Of a DNA stretch of 64,000 nucleotides, positions 38,701-50,700 are shown piece by piece. The DNA is from Setophaga petechia (Eukaryota > Chordata > Aves > Passeriformes > Parulidae). A model generated the notes under the pieces. The model was not told where the DNA came from, did not search any database, and saw only the letters and a program-made list of their open reading frames with translations. Location of the stretch: assembly GCA_024362935.1 (NCBI GenBank), contig JANCRA010000001.1:48953501-49017500 (forward strand), written 5' to 3'. The position numbers were made by a program, and so were the translations under genes. Every line of letters begins with the position of its first letter. Position 1 is the first letter of the stretch.

Positions 38701-41700
38701 GAAATTCAAAGAACTCTTAGGCCAGTATGAATTCTGCACAGATGACCTCACAAATCTTCGAGCAGCACCTCCCAAATTTTTCTTAACTTCTCATCTGCCA
38801 TGGAATTTCATCTAGGGTTCAGTTACAAAGGCTGCTGTGAAAAGCCATTTTGCAGAGAAAATGAAAAACTCTAATTAACCCTTGGTAAGCCTGCCAGCAA
38901 ACTTTTCAGAGCACAGAAAGAGAAACAAAGTCCAAAGATTAATGATTATTCCAGCGTTTGTTAAAGCAGCAGATGGAGTTACAAAGTGTGTAGTTTAGGA
39001 TTTCTGGGGTGTCTCTACTCCCAGTGTTTTTGTGGTGATGGTGCCGCAGCTGCACACTTACTGTACACACATCCTGTACAAATAAAGCTCCAGTGGGAGG
39101 TTTGTGGAGGGAGCACTGAAAAGAAGCGTAGGAAGAACTTTCCTGCATTGTTTCTTGCGCTGCTCAGACATTGGGATAATCAACAGTTTTCTAAGAGTGA
39201 TGCAATGCTTTTACCTTGTATGGTAAATCTGCTGTTAGAACATCTTGTTCTAGAATGGGAATGCCTCTGCACCCTTAAAATGACTAATTATGCTTTGTCT
39301 TTTGTACAAGAGAACATTTCATGTTTCTTGAGCTAATAAGGAAGAAATGGAAGAATTCAAGTTTGTCCAAGAGCTCAAGGAGTCATGAATGAGATCTGAG
39401 AGGATAGGTTTGCTTCAGCAGTTTTCTCAAAATTGAAATAAGGTTTTGCAAGAAATACCAAGCTGTCCAAAGCATCATACCCTATAAACCAGGAAATACT
39501 GACATTATTCTGAGGAAAAGACTTAGTTCTGTAAAACTGATGGGAAAACAGAAAATCTGTGCATAAAGTTCAGTGTTAAGAAACCCCATTGAGAAAGCAG
39601 ACAGGCAGCTACAGCAAGTTTAATTTTTGACCTGAACTGAAGAGTGTGGTGGGTTTTGTTGGGGTTTTTTTGGCATTTTTCATGTGGCTGCCACCAGTAA
39701 GCTGTAATCCTAATGTACCTTCAGGCAAATAATTAAGTTCCTCCTCCCGGAAATATTGCCCCACTTGATTTTGTTTACACCTAATGGTACTTTTGTTGTG
39801 TTTGAAAGGATGGCCTATTCTAACGCAAGAACTTCTGTTACTTGGCTTATACACTCTGAAATTAACATTTCTGTGTGTCAACATTTGTTTTTTTCCCTTC
39901 TGACACTAATCAGATCATCTTTGGCAAATTTTGCAGCTGATGATTTTGGGCAAGGACTGCAGTTTAGAATATAAACAAATTTAAAAAAAGCCAATGTACA
40001 AGTATTAGCATTGTCTTGTCTTAGCACAGAATTTTAAAAATCAGACAAGTATCAAGCAGCAACTTTCCCTAGCGCTTCACCATATGTAAGTCAATAATTA
40101 TTTTAACAAGTAAACAAACTCAATCTCAACACACTCTGACTTTACAATGCCCCTATTTAAAGGGCAGTCAATTCAAGATCTGCAACAGGCTCATACAAGA
40201 TCTGTACTCCCACACAGTGGACTGCTCACAGAAAGCATCTTTGTACTGACATAAGTCATGATACAGCAGAAAATCCGCTGTAATGATGAACTAAGTTTCC
40301 ACCACCTTCGATATTGGGCTGGCAGGGAGCAACAGCTTTTGATCTGTGGCTCCTAAAGCAGTTTGAAGCAATGGCAATAACAGACTTTATCTTCATAGCA
40401 AAGGATGCTTCTCCTGCACTGAGGGCCATAAACATCCCATAAAGAGTTTAGGATGTGTAGAATGGTGCTTGGAAGGTCCTTTCTGAAACCTGACAGACTA
40501 ATGGCCCTGAAAAGACTCCCAAGATAACAGATAAATCTTGAGAAGCACCTGACACCAGACAAAAATTCCTCAGGGGAGCAGTTGTTTTGCTTCCCGAGTG
40601 ACTTTCTGCTATGTAGCTCCACTAAAATGTGTACATAGCTGTCTTTGGGTAAAAAGTAGGGTTTGGCAAGAGCTTCCAAAGAGAATATGAGTTGTAATAA
40701 AACCAAACCTGGGATGAGATTAAATCACAGCATCCTCCTCATAATCCCTTTGTAGAAGATTCAGATTCTAGGTACCTCTGCCTCTGGGCCTACCATTTCC
40801 CAAATGTCTTGCTCCTCTTCCACCATTAAAAAAATACATATTGCATGTTCTAATAAGAAATACATGAAAAGTATCTGTTTCTCATGGTCCAATTTAAATA
40901 TGAATGGATAGGAGAAGCAGTTATGGTCAGTTTTCAAGGCAAAGGAGAATTTATTTTGACACCGATATTACAGTAAGAAGCAGGTCTCTGACATTTATTT
41001 GCCCCCACATTTGACTAATCCAGCTGCCTTATTATGGAACCAATCTAAGCTTGATTACCAAATAATTAATTATTCAGTTTTGGAGCAATAATCAAGCACT
41101 TAAATACAGGTTGCATTGCATCAGAGCCACAGACAATTACAACATGGAGAGGATGAGTCATGAGCAGGTCAGCTCCGGAAAAAGGGGGGAATGTATTGGA
41201 AGGACAGACAGAAATGAGGAGAACAATAATGGAGAAGTTAAGATCAGTGAAAATGGAAAAAAGAGGTAAGGGAAGGAGAGAGTTAAGAACTGTATCTGCA
41301 TGGGGAAGAAGAGCAGTGAGAAGCACAGCACCAGCAGATGACCAGCCTAGGTGCCAGGACTGGACAAAACTGTGCTCAGCTCTGTTGTGTGTCCCCTCCC
41401 TGTCCCTGACAGAGGAACAGCCCCACAGGAGCACCCTTCACTGGGTCATGGCCAGGAGGATGAGTGAGGAGCTTGTGTTCAAAGGGAAGGCCTGAGCACC
41501 ATGAGAGCCTACAGGCATGGCAGGATACCAGCAGTCATCACAGCCCTTAGGGGCTTGATGGAGTGGAAATTAATTAAAGGGATGGTCTTGCTTATAATAC
41601 ACACCATCTCCCCTGCTCAGCATCCAGCAGAGACCTGTATAAATCCACAGTTCTTGTCACAAAAGCCAATGAAAACAAAAGTAGTATGAAAAGGAATTAA

Positions 41701-44700
41701 TCCAATTCCTAAACACTGTACAGATACTTTAGTGAGATCTTCCTAAATGAGAAGAGAGATTTCAGATCAGTCTGAGGACTTGTCCTCTGTCAAGGTTTTC
41801 TTCATGGCAAGTGTAGACTGTGCAGATTTCATTCCAGTATGCAATGCAAAAGGCCAATAAATAATCAACATAATCTGAAAAGCAAAAACCTGCTGATAAA
41901 AGTTCAATTTAAAGAGGAGTACAGGCTTAGTTATTCAAAAATGAGGCTTTTTAAAAACCTTTTTCTTCTTTCAAGCTAAATTTGGAACGCCAGCATCCAC
42001 CAGCTTTGTGCTTCAGATGCGTGGCAAAGCAGGCAGGAACCACACAGGAAAGGTCATCTTTTGTGCATGCCTGAGAAATGACAGTTTGTGTGGTGACAGC
42101 AATAGATTTTCCTGCTTTTCCTTCTCAAAATGCTTTTGCTCAGGTGGGAGTTGGAAACATTGTAAGACAACATTGCTTTGAAAAACATGGAAAGCACATC
42201 TGTATGGATACACAAGGGTTTAAACTGACATAAGTACCAAGCAGCCCCCAAAACAACAAGGGTGAGAGAAAAGCCAGCAAAGTGACACTAACATCCTTTC
42301 AGCCAGCAGTACACCTTGGCTTTGCTGCTCTTTTGTAATTGCTCCCCAATGGATGTTGTTTCATGCCTTGCCCCTGTGACCTTGATTCTACCCAAACATC
42401 TCTCACACAGAAGCTTTTCACTTGCTCATCTAAAGTAGGGGCCTGGCAGGAGCCACCCTACCTGCTCTGCTCATCTGCAGTCACACAAGCCATGCCTTTC
42501 ACCAAAACTCAGAAAGCTTCAGCAGGTTTAGTACCATACTTATGCACATGGGGCATTTGGGCATCTCCTCCAACAGGTCAGTGAGCAGAACTGGGCCAGA
42601 AGCACCACAGGAGGTCAAAGCAATCCACAGAAGCCCATATTCATTAGTGTAAGGGTAAGACTGCTTAAACCCATGAGCAGAGAGGTTTCTGTTTTGTTTG
42701 GAGCCCCTGAGAATATGGCCAACGTGTGGTTTCTGCGACTGGCAAAGTTTCTAGAGGCCACATCGAGGTCATTTGTCAAACCCTAACCTTACCTCCAGAA
42801 ATCAAACTGTGTCCATCCAGTGTGAAGGCTCCTCACATCGTCCCTTAGGATGAGCTGTGCAACAAAAATCCACTCCTCTCTTTTCCAGCTGGAGAAGGAA
42901 GACGCCCAAGTTTCACAGAAAATGCATTCTTCCTCATAAGAGCCAAACTCAGACATACAGTAACAAATCTTCTGGGAAAACTGTTATTCTAAATTACAAA
43001 AGGAAAAAGGTACTTTACAGCAGGTTCCAAAAAATTTTGGTCATTACATGAATTTTAGACAATAACATTTCCAAGGCAAAGATTTTTTTTCCTAAATTTA
43101 TCCAGACTGAAAACACAGCTTTGTAAGCCATTATACCTTCTCCTCAGATATGGAGGAGATGTACTATAAATATTTTCTTCCCTCCTGACTAGTCTTTGTT
43201 ATTTTCCTCTGTTGTAAAGCAGCCTGAATATTTGCTGTACTTTCTGGTGTTCAAGAACAGCCTGCCCTGCACCCAAGAAGAAACAACAGATTTTTAACAT
43301 TATCTGCACAGCACATGTGTACTTTCTTCAAACCTCTTAGAATTGTACTCATTTATAGCTTATTAACTCAATAATCAACAAAATCAGTGTATAATTATAT
43401 ACATGCGCTCTATCAGCTGTAAAAAAAAAAAAAATCAATGTTTACATTAATCCAAATTTTTCCCTGTTCTTGCTAAGAAAAAATCAAATAGCATTTTGCA
43501 TACACAAGAAATGAAGGAACATCTACCATTTACCATCTGTTACCTTTTAAAGAGTCCATTGTTCAGTAATGATAGCAGTAGATTTGCTACCTCCTAACAA
43601 ACAAGCCCCAGGTCTCATTATAAATCGAAGCATAAATCCTTTTAGATATTATGGGATAACAAAATAAAGTCTGCTCTCATTTATTAATTCATAATTGTAT
43701 TAAGAGTCATGCAACTGTAGGTACACAAAACAAAACTGTCTTTGTATATTTTAAATTGCAAATTCAGTTTCTCTTTCAGAAAAGAATAACCAGGTCTTCA
43801 AGAAGGTAGCTCAGCACTTAGGAGGCTGATCTTTGTAGACATTACTCATGTTTTCCAGGAATGGATAGCAATTCCCTTGAACCCAGAAATGACCAGATTC
43901 CTGAGAAACAGAACATGACAGCTGACTACCACTCTACCTGAAAGCTGACTTTGACAATATAATCCATGTTCCTTAACTTTCAGGAAGATGTTTCCCTTCT
44001 TTAGTTGTAATCAAGAGTTTCTTAAAAAAAAAAGAAAAAAAAAGCCCATAATAACAAACCGGCTTTAATTTTTCTTGTAGTGACCCACAAAGTGAAACAT
44101 CAGTCAAAGCTGGGATTTATAGATGACTTCTCCTGTATGTAAACACAGCAGCAAAAATATCTGTGGGTTTCTAGATGAAGCAATCCCAGTCTCACAGTTT
44201 CCCAACCTAAGCAGTGAGTGACAGTGTGTTTTGACAGCTATTGCTACAGACTGCCTTAGTCATATTGACCCTGCCAGAGCTGCATCACCCCAGAGCATTC
44301 CTACCGGGGCCTCCAAAGGAGGCTGCTTAACTCCTTAATGGGCGGAGCCCTTACCCCTGCTCTGGCTGCACTTTTGCTGTTTCCTGTTGTCAGGCATTGT
44401 TGTACATCCCTGTGCAGTCTGAGAGGTTGTGGAGCAGGCTGACCACCCTGGCACACCCAGCAGTCACACCTGCTGTCATCCCCTCTGCTTGTGCTGGCCT
44501 GAAAGATGTGCTTCATGTAAGCAAAGATTGTTACACGCCTCTGCAGCTTTGGGGGAGTGATGCTCAGGGCCCTGTGCAGCACTAACCCAGAGCACAGAAC
44601 CAAGGCTCTTCTCATTTTCATAGCCAGAGAGCTTTCCTGTGAAGCATTCAGGGGATACAGCTTGTCATCTCTCAGCGATTCTCAATGGAACAAAATATGG

Positions 44701-47700
44701 ACTTGTCAGGACCTTGCTGCTATCTGGATAATGAAGATGGGAAGTCTTCTGTGCAACAAGTCTTATTGCTTCAATAACAACCAGCAGAGCCTGCTTTGTC
44801 CTGGGGTACAACAGCTAATTCTCATTGAACTCTCTTGCTTCATCTCTTGCTGTTCATCAGCATCCAAATTCATATTGAATTCCCATGTGCTAAAACTTTA
44901 GGAAAGGAAAAGGCATCATGAGTACTGTGTTGAGATGCAGGGGAAAAATTAAAACAAACAGAAAAAAGGCACAGAGGAGTCCTGAATGTCTTGTGAAACT
45001 GCAAAATTCATGTTGCAGGTCAGGACTTAACATCTAGGACCTGGTATCTAATGTGATTCCCATACTGCATGCTAAACCACAGAGCAGTGTTCATCCTTTA
45101 TGAAGCTGCCTTGCTGAACAGTTACAAATGCATAGGATTTCACTATTGTCCCCTTTTTATTAAGAATTAAAAATGCTCATGGAGTAGAGATGTCATTCCT
45201 GCTGCCCTGTAAAGACAGTTCTCCTGGGTTTGAAAGCACTTTGCATGCTTTCAATGGCCAGTGTTCTCACTTTTCCACTACCACCTTTTTACATCACAAA
45301 ATACTCCTAAAGTCGATATAAATCTTCATTATAGAAAGTGTAATACAGATGAAAATTGGGTACAAAGCATTTAGCTGTGGTCAGCACTTGTAGTTACATA
45401 CTTGGAAACAGCCTCCTTGGGAGTGCAGAGATGTACAGACCTGATGCTGTTCACTGATTCCCTCAGTGAACAGCATCAGGTTCCCACAAGCAGATTGTCA
45501 CTACCCTAAACACAACTGTTTTCCCCAGATTAAGCCCTTGCTCCAAGGCTCCAGTTCATTTCATACCACACAGGCAGCTTCTCCAAAGCACAGCAAAACA
45601 GCAGTCCAAGCCTCCATGTAACTCCGAAATTAACAACAGAAAACTAAGACTGATTTCTTATCTCAAGTTCCTTACAGATATCCACGACACCTGCTTAGTT
45701 TGTCTTTCCCTAAACTTAAAATCTGGAGGCTTCTTCCCCATAACTGGCAGATTTTTTTTTTTTAATGCAAGCCACATCAGGTGAATTGGAATATCTTTTT
45801 AAGATTTGTAGTGCAGTGTGAAAGAAATATTTGGGTCAGTGATGACTGCCAAGTGAAATTCCTTGTCATGAAGTAAGTTCTGAAATTAATCACTGCTTCT
45901 GAATTTGCCCAGTCTCTTGCCTCATGCCCCAGCTGCATCTTGCCCTATGAAATCTTCATAACCTTGGCAGTCACTTTCCTAGGGAGGAAAAAGCAGGATA
46001 GAGAAGGAAAACCTAATACTCCCCAGAAAAGTTTCTCTTTGTAAAGAATTCTGGATATATAGAAGCATTCAGCTTCTACAGCACAAAGCCAGGAAACAGG
46101 AAATGCACCCCTGGTTTCTGTGCTGTAGCTGCCTTCATGCAGTGCACTCTGATTACATCCTTACCCTTTTTTATTTTTAGTCCATGCATTTCTCCATAAA
46201 AACAGTGTGAAACTGTTAAGTGCTATTACACTCCTCCGAACGGTATAACTACAGTTGTCACAGACTCCCACTGTTAATGGCTATGATTTAACTTTTGGTT
46301 GTTTCTTTTTTACTTTCCTCTCCAAGCTATCCCATTTGGCAAACTCCCTATTCTGGAAGTAGATGGAGTTATCATTCACCAGAGCCTGGCGATGGCAAGA
46401 TACCTTGCCAGAGAAGCAGGTAATGCATCTTTGACTATTTTCTTTCTCCCTTCTGAGTTCACATTTAATGTTCAGGTAAAAATATATCCACAGTAAAAAC
46501 AGAAACAAACCAACAGCCTGGCAAGCCTAACCATGCAGAAATCAACATCAGCATGGCAAAAAAAAAAAATAACCAGTGCCTGGGGTTTGGGCTGACTTCT
46601 CCAGCCAGTACACTTTATCCACCTGTCCCTGCACGACAGAAAGCACATACCTGTGGTTTCTCTGCCAGGGTGGTTTTCCCTAAAGCTCAACTTTGACCTG
46701 CCAGGCTAACCAGAGAGATGACCAGGAGGAGGAGGTTTTGGAAGCATTAGAGATTATCACAGCAGGCAGAGAACTCTGAAGCAGATTTAGGCAACAATTC
46801 TGGGCTAGCAGAGAGATTAGATGTTGACATCACTTGCATCTTTAAATACTTACATGCTGTGGAAGTACACAACCAGTTAGATAAAATGATAGGAGACTTA
46901 GTAATGCAAGTAATCAAAGAGAGTGGCCAGGCTTTGCTTCAGGTCAAAGAGCTGTCATTCAACACCATCTGCAAAACTGGTCTGGCTGAAGGCAGATGTG
47001 CCCATGGCATGCTGGACATCAGCAAATTGAAGAGGGGGGCTGGGAAGCAAGTACTATCCTACTTTTTTTTACACTGTGAGCAAACGGATGTAGCTTGCCT
47101 TTCATAATATCTCCCATTTTCTAACTGAGGAAGGAAGCAGAAGTTCATAGCATTATTCTTCAAGGCACTAACACAACACATTTCAAGCATGTCTGCAATA
47201 CTCTGTCCCAGCCCATTTCCTTCAGCTTTGGTATAACCTCCTCTTTGCAAGAGAAGAGAATGAGGAAAGCCCACCTGGTGATGGATAACAGTGGGAAAGC
47301 CTGCCTTCCACCCAAGATTCCTGCCTCCCTGGCTCCTGTAGGGAGGCTGATCTGGAACCACGCTCCTTTTTCCAGTCTGAAGTTCAGATTTTTTTTTATT
47401 CACTTGCACCAGTGACAATGGCTTGGGATCTGGAGCATATTCCGACCATGATGGGCTCCTCTCAGAATTAGTCATGCTGTCAGCTACAGTAGGAAAAAAA
47501 GCCATGCATGGAAGGGAAAAGATATCTTTTCATAGTGAAAACTTGCTAGATCTGCCATTAAGGCTGCATACACATCACTAATCCTTTAAAATTAAGAAAT
47601 AGCATTTTTAGGTGCCCAACACCAAGAGCTCATACCTGAAGGATCACAGAACCTGAGGCCCAAGAGGAGAGGCACAGCCCTCACCTTCAAAAGCACAAAG

Positions 47701-50700
47701 TTCCAGTAAGGGAGATGACCTGACAGAGGTCAGGCATGCAGTCTGTGATCTGAACCTGCACGGAGGTGAAAGCATAGGTCTGTGAAGTGACAGCTAGGGA
47801 GAAAAAGTAGAGGCATTAAGAGAACTGCAGGAAAGCCAAGGAACTACAGGGGAGAAAAACAGATTTGTAAACAAAACAAAGTTTGGCTGAGGTCCCTGAT
47901 TACAATGAAAGAATAAAAAGTAGGTGGAATGTCATGAAAACATCCTGAATGGGGCTGAGTGGGCAGGATATAGGGAAAGAGAAGCAGACTTTAACAAGTG
48001 CACTTTTGGAGAATGCGTTGACCAAAATGGAAAGACTATGAGATGGAGAAGGATGCGGAAAACTGGGATGGGCAAAGATTAAAGGAATTTGTGCTGACCC
48101 TTGTTGAATGTGTGGTGGAAAGCAGAGACTATACAGAAACAATGTTCAGGCTGGAGGCTCAGATAATGGATAGAACAACTCACTGCCTTGGGTGGCTCTA
48201 CAAGGCCAGAACTAGGTAAAAACAAAGGTAGATACAATTGCACCTGAATGCAAAGAGCCAAATCCACATTGTTAGCATCAAAAAGACCTGGAGAACATGT
48301 ATGTTTATGAAAATATTCATAGAGTTTACCTTTGGGGCATCAAAAATTCCTGCTGCTGCTGTCTCTAACATCCCTTCATATGCTTGCTTCCCACAGGTGT
48401 GGCAGGCCAGACCCCTGTGGAACAGGCTTTAGCTGATGCCATTGTGGACACCATCGATGATTTCATGACACTGTTCCCTTGGGCAGAGAAAAACCAGGAC
48501 GTGAGAGTAAGCCAATCCCTAAATTAAACAAAGATATCTTGTAAGCCATGATCCTGTATCTGAGCATGTGCTCTGGAGACACTGATGGGGGTCAGCCACT
48601 GGGTTCATCACCTCAGCTCAGCAAGGCTGAGCTGGTGGAGCTCTGTGGTTCTTCCTTGAGGCTGATCCCACCTCCTCCTTCAGCAGGTTGTTCTCACCCT
48701 TGGTACAAACTCTGAGGCCATCAGCTTGAACCAAGGATGGGCCTACACCAAACTGCTCTTCAAAAGGGCAAAGACAGGACACTTCCACCCCAGCTGGCAC
48801 TGTGGAATTTCTCTCTCTTGTCGCAAGGAGCCTGTGCTCAAATCTTTCTGCCAACTCAATAAGATAAATAGGCCCACTCCATCCTTTAGCGTTTCTGCAT
48901 TTTGATTTCTTCTAGGTGCTCAGTAAGTATCAATTTTCAATAACACCAGCTGCCAGGGATGACTGCTTGTCAGGACAGCAGGCACTGCTAATCAGGGCAG
49001 GGAGCACAGCCCTCACTGTGCTTTTCAGATGTCACAGCCCACCTTGGTCCTCTGCAGTGCTTCTGACACCAGGCTGTGGTGCCATGGCTAATTTAACACA
49101 TAGTCACAGGCTTGTCCTACAGCATTTGGGGTTCCTTTGGCATCAGGCCAGTCCTCTCACCAGAATCCCCAAAGCAAGCACACAGATCAGTTTCTGAGGG
49201 AAGAAGGTGATGGATGATTTCAGTCCAGCATTACAAGGGCTCTGCACAGCTCTGCTCCGAGCAAACAACCTGACCCTCCTAGGGAAGTGGAGGTGTAACA
49301 ACAGCTCTCACCATAAACTGCTAGTGCAGCCACTTTCCATTTATTCAAAGGCAACATTATCTGAATGGTTAATATGGTATCTTATTAGGGTTATTATTAT
49401 TAGGGTATCTTATTATTAGGCAATGAGGTGCCCATTATTAGGGTATCTTATTGCAGAGACCACAGAGTAAAAAATGGTTCTCCAAACCCATAATAAATAA
49501 AGAAACAATATGAAAGTGGTTTGAAATCTTGCAGGGGAAAATCTGAAATTTGGAGGTTTAGTACTTTAAAGTGTGAATTACTTACATGTCCAAGTGATTT
49601 CCTTAAGTTTCCTTGTCTGGGGAGGGTAAGCTGACTCATGAGTTTTAATCATTTCAGAAGAGCCACACTCCACCAGATGTACTGGTAGCAGAGTGGGCTC
49701 TGCTGCCCTTCCATGGGGAAGCTTCTGCTGTAACTCCCACGTGTTCCCGAGCACTTCTCCAAAAAAGGACCCAGATCGTGTCACCAGTGATTAATTTAAA
49801 CGGGAAGAGCTGGCAGCCAACCCAAATGTGCCAATCCGCACGTATGCATGCTAAATTATGTGCTGGGGCCAAGGACGGTCGGGAATCTCACTTTCCCACG
49901 CTCCCAACATTGTCCTTCCTCCCTCTCTCCTCTCGGATCTGCTACCACCACCTTGTGGTCAAAGCGGCATCTCACGGTCGCACCAGGCCAGATTTAAGTT
50001 TTGATTTTTGCTTGAAGCCAAAACACCTCCCCAGGCCTGACCAGTGCTCACAGGAACACACACCCAGGGAATAATGAGAGGATGTGTTACTGCTATCTAG
50101 CCAGTAGCAAAGAGAAAACAAAGCAAATTAGGGGAGCAGAGCTGGAAGATGCCTGTGGAAGTTCCCTCCATGCCAGGCACAAACTCCCCCCTTCACCCCA
50201 CGTTCCCCTAAACACAGCTGGCATTGCAAAGCTTTTCACCCACCACTGCAGAGCTCCAGCGTTGAGACGAGCAGGTTGTGCCACTCCAGAAGAGGGATCC
50301 TGGCTGTCCCCACCAGCTTCACACCTTGGCTGTGCACTCTGTACTTGGGGAATGCTGTTACCATCACAATCACACAACAGCTTGGGGTTTTTCTTTTCTT
50401 TGGGGTGGGGAGGGGATCAGTTACCTAAAAGAAGGGAAATACTACAACCCAGGGCACAGATATGAGATTGCTGGACTGCAAACTCCCAGCTGATACTTGC
50501 AGTCACCTCATCCAGTTACTAAGCTCTTAATGAAGCAGAAAATGATGTCAAATCTTCGATCATGTCTGTAGAAACACTGATTCGATTTCAGCCTGCATTT
50601 AGGTTTCTGCCTCTTCCAGTTTTGTTTTTTCACATTAACCTCGGTTAAAGCTGTAGAAATAATTCCATTCCTGTACACCAGTGCTTTTATTTACCCAAGA

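Larger units (their letters stand above)
35732..46326 (+). other. HPGDS: HPGDS intron 2, no further gene
   Basis: A 10.6-kb intron. It contains a 265-bp inverted duplication (arms 37,089-37,352 and 39,040-39,304) and a perfect 19-bp hairpin at 45,439-45,481. Longer open frames, such as 40,353-40,706 and 41,066-41,434 on the minus strand and 41,160-41,495 on the plus strand, match no family I know. The two around 41 kb lie in a purine-rich stretch where open frames arise easily. Confidence 0.8.

Noticed and set aside
41066..41495. Overlapping 122- and 111-codon open frames on opposite strands
   Set aside because: They fall in a purine-rich stretch where stops are depleted on both strands. Neither translation resembles a protein family.
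47059..47505. 148-codon open frame on the minus strand in HPGDS intron 3
   Set aside because: No domain, signal, promoter or splice context, and the composition looks like translated non-coding DNA. Frames of this length occur by chance in 64 kb read in six frames.
50082..50493. 127-codon plus-strand frame with overlapping frames in HPGDS intron 4
   Set aside because: GC-richer intronic sequence, no homology recognised, and no splice junctions that would join it to HPGDS.
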